Assembly (NCBI RefSeq): GCF_009937765.1
Contig: NZ_CP047089.1
Coordinates: forward strand, 742,272-806,271
From: Bacillus pumilus
Lineage (GTDB): Bacteria; Bacillota; Bacilli; Bacillales; Bacillaceae
Reading direction: 5' to 3'
Length of the DNA: 64,000 bases
Positions 37,775 through 45,344 of this stretch are shown here, piece after piece. A model generated the notes under the pieces. The model saw only the letters and a program-made list of their open reading frames with translations, did not search any database and was not told the origin of the DNA. The position numbers and the translations under genes are program-made. The first letter of the stretch is position 1, and the number at the start of each line of letters is the position of its first letter.

Positions 37775-37804
37775 TAAAAAAAGACTCCGCTTTTGGGCGA
37801 AGTC
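37775..37804 (-). terminator. terminator of the copper operon
   Basis: GACTTCGC/GCGGAGTC hairpin (one G-T pair) followed by TTTTTTT on the minus strand. It starts right after the stop of the 44-residue gene, showing that this small gene belongs to the copA transcript. Confidence 0.85.
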
Positions 37805-37939
37805 CTAATGATTTTGCATTTGTTCACTTGGTGTATCTTGTTGTGGAGAAAATCGATCGTACGTCGCATATCCAATGAGGACAAGAGCAACGTAGAACAA
37901 TGCACTAATCGTCCAAATCCATTTGACATTCAGTTTCAT
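37805..37939 (-). CDS. small membrane protein translationally coupled to copA
   Basis: 44 residues: MKLNVKW, one transmembrane segment (about residues 8-25, IWTISALFYVALVLIGYA), then a short polar tail YDRFSPQQ...QNH. Its ATG overlaps the copA stop codon as ATGA, and a terminator follows at once. No family is recognised. The N-in/C-out orientation predicted from the charges would place the tail, with Met and His, outside. A role as a small partner of CopA or as a copper-tolerance factor is inference only. Confidence 0.75.
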   Translation of the reverse strand: MKLNVKWIWTISALFYVALVLIGYATYDRFSPQQDTPSEQMQNH

Positions 37940-40371
37940 TGTGCCACTTCCTCTCTCACAGGCTTCAATCGCTGCAATCTGAGCGCGTTCAATACAACGG
38001 ACACGGAGCTAAATGCCATTGCTGCTCCTGCAAGCCATGGCGCAAGGAGCCCAAAAGCAGCTATCGGTATCCCAATACAATTATAAGCAAGCGCCCAAAA
38101 AAGATTTTGCTTAATGTTTCTCATCGTTTTTTGACTAAATTCAAGCGCATCCGCAATCGCATGGAGATCTCCTGTCATGAGTGTGATATCTGCTGCTTCC
38201 ATGGCGACATCTGTCCCTGTTCCCACTGCCATCCCAATATTCGCTGTCGCAAGGGCCGGTGCATCATTGATGCCATCTCCAACCATGGCGACTTTCTTTC
38301 CTTCTTCCTGAAGCGCCGCAATGTGTGCTGCCTTTTCCTCAGGCAAGACTTCAGCAATGATATGATCAATGCCCGCCTGTTTCGCAATCGCCTCTGCTGT
38401 CAGCTTGTTATCGCCTGTCATCATCACGACGTGAATCCCTTGCTCTTTTAGACGCTTGATTGCTTGAGACGAGGATGATTTGATCGTATCTGCGACCGCA
38501 ACAATACCAGCAACTTCGCCGTCAATTGCGACAAGCATAGCCGTTTTCCCTTGCTGCTCCAGTGTCGTGACGGATGCTTCGACTTGATCATATGGGATAT
38601 GATGTTTCTGTAATAGCTTACGCGTTCCAACCAAAAGCTTGTGTCCTGCTGCCTTTGCTTCAATCCCATGACCTGGGTCCGCTTGGAAGGCTTCAATCTC
38701 GACCACTTCAAGACCTTGTTCCTTCATTCCATCTGTGATGGCTCTAGCAAGCGGGTGTTCCGACTGCTGTTCAGCTGATCCTACTAACTGAAGCAACGCA
38801 TCTTCTGTCCAATTAGCATATGCCTGCACATCTGTCAGACTCGGTTCCCCTTTTGTCACAGTTCCCGTTTTATCTAACACCACCGTGTCGAGTGATTGAG
38901 TCACTTCTAAATGCTCCCCGCCTTTAAACAGGATGCCTGATTCAGCGGCACGGCCGCTTCCAGCCATAATCGAGGTTGGTGTAGCAAGGCCGAGTGCACA
39001 CGGACATGCGATAACGATGACCGCTATAAAGGTTTCAAGGGCTGCTGTCACATTTCCTGGATCAACAAAGAAAAACCAAATCAGGAAGGTGAGCACTGCA
39101 ATTCCTACAACGATAGGAACGAATATACCTGATATTTGATCGGCCATCCTTTGAATCGGTGCTTTTGAGCCCTGTGCTTGTTCTACGACTCGGATAATCT
39201 GTGAAAGGGCGGTCTCTTTCCCAACCTTTGTCGCTTTCACTTTTACAAACCCATTTTTATTGATGGTTGCCCCGATGACCGAATCACCAGCCGTTTTATC
39301 AACAGGCAAACTTTCGCCAGTTATCATGGACTCATCGATTGCGGTTGTGCCCTCCACGATCTCTCCATCGACCGGTACTTTCTCTCCCGGTTTGACAAAC
39401 ACAAGGTCATTTACTTTCACTTCAGAAATAGGCACGGTCATCTCTTTCCCATCTCGCTCAATGACCGCTTCTTTCGCTTGTAGACCCATCAGCTTTTGAA
39501 TCGCTTCTGATGATCTCCCTTTTGCTCTTGCTTCCATTAATTTACCGAGTACGATCAACGTAATGAGTACAGCACTTGTTTCATAATAGAGGGCTGCCTC
39601 ATGTGTGCCTTGAACCGCTGACTGAATGCTTTCATATAAACTATAGAAAAACGCAGCTGATGTCCCAAGTGCGACAAGAACATCCATGTTGGCACTTTTA
39701 TTACGTAACGCTTTATACGCACCTACATAGAAGGGCCAGCCGACAATGAACTGAACGGGTGCTGCTAACGCCAGCTGAACCCAAGGATTCATGAACGCTT
39801 CAGGCAGCCAAATAAAAGACGTGAAAGAAAAATGGCTGACCATTGCCCAAAGAAGCGGCAGTGACAGGATCATTGAAAATAGAAAGCGCGCCGTCTGCTT
39901 CTCTATTGCTGCTTGGCGATGATCTTTCTTTCCTTCCTCTGCTTCATCTACAGCTGGTTCAATTAAAGAATACCCAATGGACTGAACCGCTTCCTTTATA
40001 TCACTTGTAGACGTTTGCCCTGGGTGATACGTGACCTGAAGGGTCTCCAGCGCAAAGTTCACAGATCCGTGATCAACACCAGCCATCCGATTGATTTTTT
40101 TCTCGATTCGGTTGGCACACGCTGCACACGTCATTCCCTCTATATCAAATTCTGCTTGCTCCATCACCACATCGTAGCCGAGGGATTGAATTTTTTTCTT
40201 GAGATCATCTGGTGTGAGTTGTTCTGCTTCATACACAACATGAGATGTTTCCAGCGCCAAATTCACATTGGCATCCTCCACACCTTCCAGCCTGTTCAAT
40301 CCCTTTTCAATGCGTCCTGCACAGGCAGCACAGGTCATCCCCGTAATTTGAAAGTCGATTTCCTTCTTCAT
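37936..40371 (-). CDS. copA: copper-exporting P-type ATPase
   Basis: P1B-1 ATPase that exports Cu(I). 811 residues from ATG 40371 (GAGAGGTGA upstream). There are two N-terminal metal-binding domains, each with GMTCAAC (about residues 11-17 and 79-85). Then come eight helices with the CPC motif VIACPCALGLATPT, actuator TGES, DKTGTVTKG, SEHPLA and GDGINDAPALA. The C-terminal helix carries the MxxSS-type Cu ligands in AAMAFSSVSVVLNALRL. It has its own CsoR box upstream. Confidence 0.96.
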   Translation of the reverse strand: MKKEIDFQITGMTCAACAGRIEKGLNRLEGVEDANVNLALETSHVVYEAEQLTPDDLKKKIQSLGYDVVMEQAEFDIEGMTCAACANRIEKKINRMAGVDHGSVNFALETLQVTYHPGQTSTSDIKEAVQSIGYSLIEPAVDEAEEGKKDHRQAAIEKQTARFLFSMILSLPLLWAMVSHFSFTSFIWLPEAFMNPWVQLALAAPVQFIVGWPFYVGAYKALRNKSANMDVLVALGTSAAFFYSLYESIQSAVQGTHEAALYYETSAVLITLIVLGKLMEARAKGRSSEAIQKLMGLQAKEAVIERDGKEMTVPISEVKVNDLVFVKPGEKVPVDGEIVEGTTAIDESMITGESLPVDKTAGDSVIGATINKNGFVKVKATKVGKETALSQIIRVVEQAQGSKAPIQRMADQISGIFVPIVVGIAVLTFLIWFFFVDPGNVTAALETFIAVIVIACPCALGLATPTSIMAGSGRAAESGILFKGGEHLEVTQSLDTVVLDKTGTVTKGEPSLTDVQAYANWTEDALLQLVGSAEQQSEHPLARAITDGMKEQGLEVVEIEAFQADPGHGIEAKAAGHKLLVGTRKLLQKHHIPYDQVEASVTTLEQQGKTAMLVAIDGEVAGIVAVADTIKSSSSQAIKRLKEQGIHVVMMTGDNKLTAEAIAKQAGIDHIIAEVLPEEKAAHIAALQEEGKKVAMVGDGINDAPALATANIGMAVGTGTDVAMEAADITLMTGDLHAIADALEFSQKTMRNIKQNLFWALAYNCIGIPIAAFGLLAPWLAGAAMAFSSVSVVLNALRLQRLKPVREEVAQ

Positions 40372-40388
40372 TGACCTCACCTCTCCAT

Positions 40389-40405
40389 ATACACCATGGG
40401 GGTAT
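40389..40405. promoter_or_regulatory. CsoR box upstream of copA
   Basis: ATACACCATGGGGGTAT, a GC-centred inverted repeat flanked by AT, matches the pattern of CsoR operators. It lies 18 bases before the copA ATG, between copZ and copA. Confidence 0.75.
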
Positions 40406-40411
40406 TATATT

Positions 40412-40442
40412 TTGAAAAAAATACGTGCTGTTATGCAGCACG
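40412..40442 (-). terminator. hairpin after copZ
   Basis: CGTGCTG/CAGCACG stem with a five-base loop; the minus-strand transcript continues TATTTTTTTC. It could terminate the copZ message or attenuate read-through to copA. Confidence 0.65.
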
Positions 40443-40451
40443 AATGTTCAT

Positions 40452-40658
40452 TTAAACGACATCATATCCCTGTTCTTCAATTATATCAGAGATACGGTGC
40501 AACGTGACTTGATCTGGGTGAAAAGAAACTTCCACCTCTCCTTTGTCTAAATGGACTTTCACAGTTTCAACACCTGCTAGTTCTCCTACATTTCCTTCGA
40601 CTGCTTTCACGCAATGTCCGCAAGACATGCCCTGCACTTGAAGTGTTGCTTGTTCCAC
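40452..40658 (-). CDS. copZ: copper chaperone
   Basis: 68-residue ferredoxin-like HMA protein that delivers Cu(I) to CopA. The metal site is GMSCGHC (residues 10-16) and the hydrophobic core is typical (VEVSFHPDQVTLHRISDIIEEQGYDV). It starts at GTG 40658 behind GGAGGCGATGA. A CsoR box precedes it. Confidence 0.95.
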   Translation of the reverse strand: MEQATLQVQGMSCGHCVKAVEGNVGELAGVETVKVHLDKGEVEVSFHPDQVTLHRISDIIEEQGYDVV

Positions 40659-40696
40659 TTCTCATCGCCTCCATCAATCAATTTCTACAATTTACT

Positions 40697-40713
40697 ATAC
40701 CCTAGTAGGGTAT
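40697..40713. promoter_or_regulatory. CsoR box upstream of copZ
   Basis: ATACCCTAGTAGGGTAT, a perfect 8-1-8 palindrome, in the csoR-copZ gap 39 bases before the copZ start. It fits the CsoR operator consensus closely. Confidence 0.9.
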
Positions 40714-40730
40714 CAATGTAAACATAAATG

Positions 40731-41036
40731 CTACGATTTTGTCAGTTTCGTAAAGACCGTCATTAACTCTTCAATGGCTTCATCCCCATTGCCGCTCTTG
40801 ATTGCATCTGCTACGCAATGATGTGTATGCTTTTCCATCAAATGAAGACTGACCTTTTTCAAAGCCGCATTGACAGCGGAGATTTGATTCACAACATCTA
40901 TACAGTAACGATCGTTTTCAATCATTTGCTGAATCCCGCGCACTTGTCCTTCCACTCGTTTCAACCGATTGATCAATTGGTCTTTTTCCTTCTCGGCTCT
41001 AGGTGAAGCCATATGTCTTTCTTCATGTTCTGTCAT
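40731..41036 (-). CDS. csoR: copper-sensing transcriptional repressor
   Basis: 101-residue four-helix CsoR protein. Cu(I) ligands are present in the expected Cys-x(n)-His-x-x-x-Cys order: Cys in NDRYCIDVVNQISAV, then HTHHCV. The N-terminal DNA-contacting helix is DQLINRLKRVEGQVRGIQQMIE. Cu(I) binding releases DNA. The gene lies upstream of copZ on the same strand with its own ATG and GGTGA site. Confidence 0.95.
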   Translation of the reverse strand: MTEHEERHMASPRAEKEKDQLINRLKRVEGQVRGIQQMIENDRYCIDVVNQISAVNAALKKVSLHLMEKHTHHCVADAIKSGNGDEAIEELMTVFTKLTKS

Positions 41037-41137
41037 GTGATCACCTTTTTTCTAATATGACTTATCTTTACCTAAATTAAAGCATATCTCCACCGAAAAA
41101 GGCAAAGATATGCTAAATATACTCTATCGTGCTTGCT

Positions 41138-41593
41138 TTAGTTTGTTAATTGTTCAATGTCCTGCAATAGATTGACGGACTGCTGAAGCTGCTTGATCAA
41201 CCCTTGCTGGTCCTCAAGCATCGCAGCAATGTCAATGTTGTCTGCTTTCAATTGCTGTAAATACGTCTGAATTTCCTCTGACAGCACCTCATTTTTTTCA
41301 ATGATCTGCGCATGCAGGTCTTCTGCTATTTTAGGTGCTGTGACTTCATTAAATTCTTGAATGTCTGCCTTCAATGATTCTAGCTGCTGGGTTAATTCTG
41401 CCTTTTTGGCGGCATTTTGCACAGCTTCTTCAGCAAGTTTTGGAAAGTCCTCTGTAAATTGCTGAATGTCTGTCACATATTCATTTGCCTCAGTGACATA
41501 TGTCGCTGTATCGTTGACCTGATCAAGCAAGCCGGAGCACCCGCTTAATACAAGCGTTCCGGAAAATAGGAAAGCCATCACATATTTTTTCAT
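41138..41593 (-). CDS. lipoprotein with helical coiled-coil region (DUF6376-like)
   Basis: 151 residues. A lipoprotein signal MKKYVMAFLFSGTLVLSGC puts the lipidated Cys at residue 19. The rest is Glu/Gln-rich, almost entirely helical, with heptad-like repeats (ELTQQLESLKADIQEF...). I connect it to the DUF6376 lipoproteins from memory only. The notable feature is its leader, which contains a yybP-ykoY manganese riboswitch and terminator. The ATG follows AAAGGATG. Confidence 0.8.
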   Translation of the reverse strand: MKKYVMAFLFSGTLVLSGCSGLLDQVNDTATYVTEANEYVTDIQQFTEDFPKLAEEAVQNAAKKAELTQQLESLKADIQEFNEVTAPKIAEDLHAQIIEKNEVLSEEIQTYLQQLKADNIDIAAMLEDQQGLIKQLQQSVNLLQDIEQLTN

Positions 41594-41663
41594 GATCGAT
41601 CATCCTTTCATCTGTGGGATTAAAAACATCATTGGTTCCGCTTCTCTATCACACAGATGCAAA

Positions 41664-41802
41664 AAGACCTTAAAAATAGCCAGACCTTTGCCCCATGTGT
41701 GATAGGCAAAGGTCTGGCTAACATTGTTCATGCCGGAATGGCCGAGAAACAACGAATGTTTCTGTAATGACGACCAGACCGTAAAAGCTACTCCCCTTTA
41801 GG
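41664..41802 (-). ncRNA. yybP-ykoY manganese riboswitch with terminator
   Basis: The minus strand reads AAAGGGGAGTAGC..., then GGTCGTCATTACAG, an internal hairpin (CGGCCATTCCGG), AACAATGTTAGCCAGACCTTTGCC and GGCAAAGGTCTGGCT followed by ATTTTTAAGG. These are the conserved blocks of the yybP-ykoY class as I know it, including its usual expression-platform stem (41678-41719). Such elements sense Mn2+ and open the downstream gene when it is high. Here that gene is the 151-residue lipoprotein. Confidence 0.9.
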
Positions 41803-41871
41803 AAACCGTTCAAATGTTATGTTTATCATATCGAATGTTAGGACAACCGTCAATGAGAAGCAAGTGGTAGT

Positions 41872-43461
41872 TCAATTCTCTTCATAAAGCATATAGTCCG
41901 CTCCGGTGGACGCATAAATCCGGTTGCGTCCTTGGCGTTTTGACATATACAAGGCTTGATCCGCTTCAAATAGAAGAGTTTCTAATACATTGGGATCATA
42001 AGCTGTGTGAGCTATTCCAAAGCTTGCTGTCACCCGTACTTTTTCCTCCTCATTCTCAAAGAAACTCATCTCAAACGAATGTCTAATTCGCTCTGCGATA
42101 TGACAGGCCTCTTCAAAAGAATGATGCGGCAGACAAATAGCAAACTCTTCTCCGCCATATCGTCCGAATAAATCGTCCATCTGTAAATGCTGCTGACAAA
42201 TGGTGACAACATGACGCAACGCCTCGTCTCCAATATGATGTCCGTGCGTGTCATTGATTTGTTTAAAGAAATCAATGTCAAACAGCATAACAGCCGTATC
42301 CTGCGCATCCTCTTCCAGGATCATCTGCGTTCGTTCAATAAATGAAGAACGATTGAAGATATTCGTCAATCCATCAATATACGCTCGACGCTCCAGCTCT
42401 TCCTGCAATAAACGCTGCTCTGTTACATCACTGATCACAATTTGCCTGCCCTCGACCTCTCCTCTTCTATTAAATAGAGACGACGCGGTCAAGTGATAAT
42501 AGCTGGAATGATCTTTTTCCCTTTCCAACATTAAATCATATTGCGAATGATCCTGCGGAGAACGCAGCCATTGAATGAAGTCATGATCTTTGATGAATCC
42601 CGAGAATATATCGTCTATTTTAAAACCAATCCCCTTTTTATTTGAAAGGGATGGAATGATCGATGCAGCAGCGGGATTGTAATCGATGAGTGTTCGGTAT
42701 CGATCTAAAATGAGAACTCCCTCAGACATATGCTCAAACACACGCTCCATCGCAATGGGAGAAAGCTTAAAGAGCTGGAACGACATAATCGCCCATAAGT
42801 AGAGCGCATTGGTTAAAAACATCACCACAGGAACCGGATCAATATGAAGAGGTGTCACGCCTAATAAATAGATAAAAGATGTCGTGATTGGCAGTAACAT
42901 CCCCACTAGCAAAATAAGGATCTGCTTTAAATACTCTTTTTTTGTCACACGCAAAAACCAAACCAGCATAAAAATAGCGAGCATCGAACAGCCAAACGTA
43001 TAGACGCCATGAATGATATACCAATAGCCAATCGTAAAGTCAGCCAATAAAAATCCGTCTACTGGATTCATCGTAATGCTTCGATAAAAGAGTGAATGAA
43101 AAGAGTTGGTGAACACCATAATGGTGGTGAGAGTTGGAATCAGTAAGATGAGAAGCACGCGGCGCTTTGTGAAATATTGATGGAACCCCGTAAATTGCAG
43201 CACAATCATCAGACTAAATGGCGCAATGAACGGAAGACCAATGTATTGAAAACAAACCCAGAACATAATCTCCCTAGGTGTACTTGCTAGTAATTCAAAT
43301 GTGTGCCCAAAGATATAAATCGCAGTTGCTCCAGACATGTACATAAACAATTGACAGCCAATATACCGGTGGCGGTTCGCATGAGCAATGATTGATAATA
43401 TCACGGACAGAATGCCAGAAACACTCATGATCACAATAAAATGTAAAACAATCGAATCCAT
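41872..43461 (-). CDS. membrane diguanylate cyclase (7TM-PAS-GGDEF)
   Basis: 529 residues. The first ~210 form seven hydrophobic segments like the 7TM sensor of some histidine kinases. A PAS-like domain follows (~230-345, ILDRYRTLIDYNPAAASIIPSL), then GGDEF (~355-520) with an intact active site RYGGEEFAICLP and DIDFFKQINDTHGHHIGDEALRHV. It should make c-di-GMP from two GTP. The inhibitory RxxD site is replaced by LQMD. No EAL domain is present. I cannot match it to a named B. subtilis protein. Confidence 0.88.
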   Translation of the reverse strand: MDSIVLHFIVIMSVSGILSVILSIIAHANRHRYIGCQLFMYMSGATAIYIFGHTFELLASTPREIMFWVCFQYIGLPFIAPFSLMIVLQFTGFHQYFTKRRVLLILLIPTLTTIMVFTNSFHSLFYRSITMNPVDGFLLADFTIGYWYIIHGVYTFGCSMLAIFMLVWFLRVTKKEYLKQILILLVGMLLPITTSFIYLLGVTPLHIDPVPVVMFLTNALYLWAIMSFQLFKLSPIAMERVFEHMSEGVLILDRYRTLIDYNPAAASIIPSLSNKKGIGFKIDDIFSGFIKDHDFIQWLRSPQDHSQYDLMLEREKDHSSYYHLTASSLFNRRGEVEGRQIVISDVTEQRLLQEELERRAYIDGLTNIFNRSSFIERTQMILEEDAQDTAVMLFDIDFFKQINDTHGHHIGDEALRHVVTICQQHLQMDDLFGRYGGEEFAICLPHHSFEEACHIAERIRHSFEMSFFENEEEKVRVTASFGIAHTAYDPNVLETLLFEADQALYMSKRQGRNRIYASTGADYMLYEEN

Positions 43462-43681
43462 GTAAACGCCCCAATTTCAGTTATTTAGAACTAGTCTAAT
43501 CTTACTATATATGAGGAAGTCACAAATGGGAAGATGTGATTTTGATTTGGGTGGAGGTTTTTGTACAGTTTCCAGCATTTTTTGTTTGTGAGGCCTTATA
43601 TTTCCACTACTTTTTGCTTAATTTGAGGGAGAGATATGTTGCGATCGGAGAAATATCTGTACAATGTGGAGATTGGGATCA

Positions 43682-43945
43682 ATGAAGAGGAGGCTTGCAA
43701 GGTATATGACTTTTTTGATTATAATGGCGGGGCTGTTTATGCTGATTCTTTTGGAGAAACCGTTTGAGAAGAGAGCATCTGGATTGATATTTTTGGTGAG
43801 TTATATACTGCTGATCGCAGTTTATGTGGTTCAAACAACGTTTGTGAAAATTGTATCGAATGGTTTGTTAATGATAATTGCGATGATTGTGGTTTGTCCT
43901 TTGTTTTTTCGGTTGGTGACGTCTTCTTCAAGGAAACGTACATAA
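43682..43945 (+). CDS. small membrane protein, 87 residues
   Basis: Basic N-terminus (MKRRLARYM) followed by three hydrophobic segments and a basic C-terminus (SSSRKRT). Family unknown. No convincing Shine-Dalgarno exists for either ATG 43682 or the in-frame ATG 43664, so this is only a probable gene. A stable hairpin follows 3 bases past the stop. Confidence 0.5.
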   Translation: MKRRLARYMTFLIIMAGLFMLILLEKPFEKRASGLIFLVSYILLIAVYVVQTTFVKIVSNGLLMIIAMIVVCPLFFRLVTSSSRKRT

Positions 43946-43947
43946 TA

Positions 43948-43984
43948 AGAACCAGAGATTGCATGAACTAGAATCTCTGGTTCT
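43948..43984. terminator. hairpin after the small membrane protein gene
   Basis: AGAACCAGAGATT/AATCTCTGGTTCT, 13 perfect pairs around an 11-base loop. The T tract is weak on both strands, so factor-independent termination is likely but not certain. It marks the left edge of the AT-rich accessory patch. Confidence 0.6.
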
Positions 43985-44083
43985 GCTGTGCGCCAAGTTG
44001 ATTAGACGTGGGATAATAATGGACCTAGACACGTGCTTTCTTCAGCTTATATGAACAGCTACTTTTAAAAAAAATAGCCTTCT

Positions 44084-44635
44084 TTATTTACTCTTTGGCT
44101 TTTCACTTGCTTTCTCATCATTAATTTTAGTAACTTCTGCTTTTGCATGAACCATATCTTCTAATGCTTTCGTCATCCTAGAATCAACAAAATTCAAATC
44201 ATCACCGTCTACCTTATCTTGCTTTGCAACCTTTAAGATATCTTTGAAAATCGGCTCTAAGTTGTCATATGTTTTCACTAAGTAACTATTTGCTTTTTTA
44301 TACGTATCAGGAACTTTGTTTTCATTTTCTTTGGCTTCGTTAAGTAATTCTCGCAGGCTATCAATTTTCTTCTCAAGTTCACTAGCCCATTCTTTATCAT
44401 AGCGATCATCCATTGGAACTAATGAAAAAAAGAAAGGCATAACTCTATCTTCAAAACGTTTTAGATACCCTTTATACCATGAAGCATATTCTTTATCGGT
44501 CATCTTTTCAATTTTTGCCGGCTCTTTATCTGACGCAGAACCGTTTACTGTTTCATTTTTTCCGCATGCTGTACTCAGCATCAATGTTAATACTAGAAGA
44601 AATATAGAAATCATTGTCCTTTTGTTTGTTTTCAT
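44084..44635 (-). CDS. lipoprotein of unknown function
   Basis: 183 residues. Signal MKTNKRTMISIFLLVLTLML with lipobox STAC; lipidated Cys near residue 24. The mature part is helical and strongly charged, with a Lys-rich C-terminus (EKASEKPKSK). No domain recognised. It lies within an AT-rich patch next to tmRNA and directly downstream of decayed coding sequence, suggesting it is the surviving tail of a larger acquired operon. The ATG has AAGGAG ten bases upstream. Confidence 0.72.
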   Translation of the reverse strand: MKTNKRTMISIFLLVLTLMLSTACGKNETVNGSASDKEPAKIEKMTDKEYASWYKGYLKRFEDRVMPFFFSLVPMDDRYDKEWASELEKKIDSLRELLNEAKENENKVPDTYKKANSYLVKTYDNLEPIFKDILKVAKQDKVDGDDLNFVDSRMTKALEDMVHAKAEVTKINDEKASEKPKSK

Positions 44636-44649
44636 GTGTCAATTACTCC

Positions 44650-44995
44650 TTACCTTTTTGAGAATTTTTCTACTTGATCATTAGCTTTAGCTCTGTGATC
44701 GTATGCTTTGTTAAGATCAAGATTTTTAAGTGCTTTCGGTGATTAATCTATGAGTTTATTGATATCTTTTGTTTTTAGCAATTACTCATATACTTTTTTA
44801 TCGAATAGATGGCATTACCTGTATTAATGGCAGTATCTTTTAACAATCATGAGCATTGTGATTTCGATATCACGACTGTATTCTCGTACCACTTGGCACA
44901 AAGTTTTTCTACCTTTTCGTTGCTGCAGTTGTATAGAATACCAACAGTACGGCATACATAATCATCATTGAGAATAGTGATTTAGTTTATACTTT
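44650..44995 (-). pseudogene. decayed coding remnant
   Basis: On the minus strand an in-frame piece ending at 44650 reads SPKALKNLDLNKAYDHRAKA..., preceded by an in-frame stop. Another frame upstream reads LLKDTAINTGNAIYS and KLCAKWYENTVV, each broken by stops. The pieces look like consecutive parts of one helical protein disrupted by frameshifts. The style recalls proteins of LXG/type VII secretion loci, but this is a guess. It directly precedes the lipoprotein gene. Confidence 0.45.
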
Positions 44996-45344
44996 GTTCA
45001 TTGAAATGAACACCCCTACATTTAATTATCGGTTAAAAAGTGGATATATTTATATATTTTCCCTATACACTTAACAAAAAAAGAGTTATTCTGGACTTAT
45101 TTTCTACGTAGCTAGAATTATAAAAAATAAAGGTGGTATTAGTAATTATAGTCATTTAACGTGAATTGATCATGAAAAACTTTAGGTTAGTTTTATGAAA
45201 GAACTTGAGTGTTATAAAGCTATTGATGTAAATGCATAGGAGTAATTTATTTTTTAATTACCTAAACTCAAATAACTTTATTTTAAGTTTAAGGAAATTT
45301 AGTTAATCATTCAAAAAAGACTGAACAAGAAGGAGAACTTACTA
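44996..45344. other. AT-rich spacer, no intact gene
   Basis: Very AT-rich. A 14-codon frame at 45195-45239 (MKELECYKAIDVNA) ends quickly and may be a remnant. The only clear signal is the AGAAGGAG ribosome site for the next gene. Confidence 0.45.

Noticed and set aside
37939-38451. 170-codon open frame on the plus strand opposite copA
   Set aside because: Entirely antisense to the conserved ATPase domain of CopA; Cys/His-rich composition is an artefact of the complementary codons.
41678-41719. Simple terminator of the GGDEF gene
   Set aside because: The hairpin is preceded on the same strand by all the conserved yybP-ykoY aptamer blocks, so it is the riboswitch expression platform, although it may also end the upstream message.
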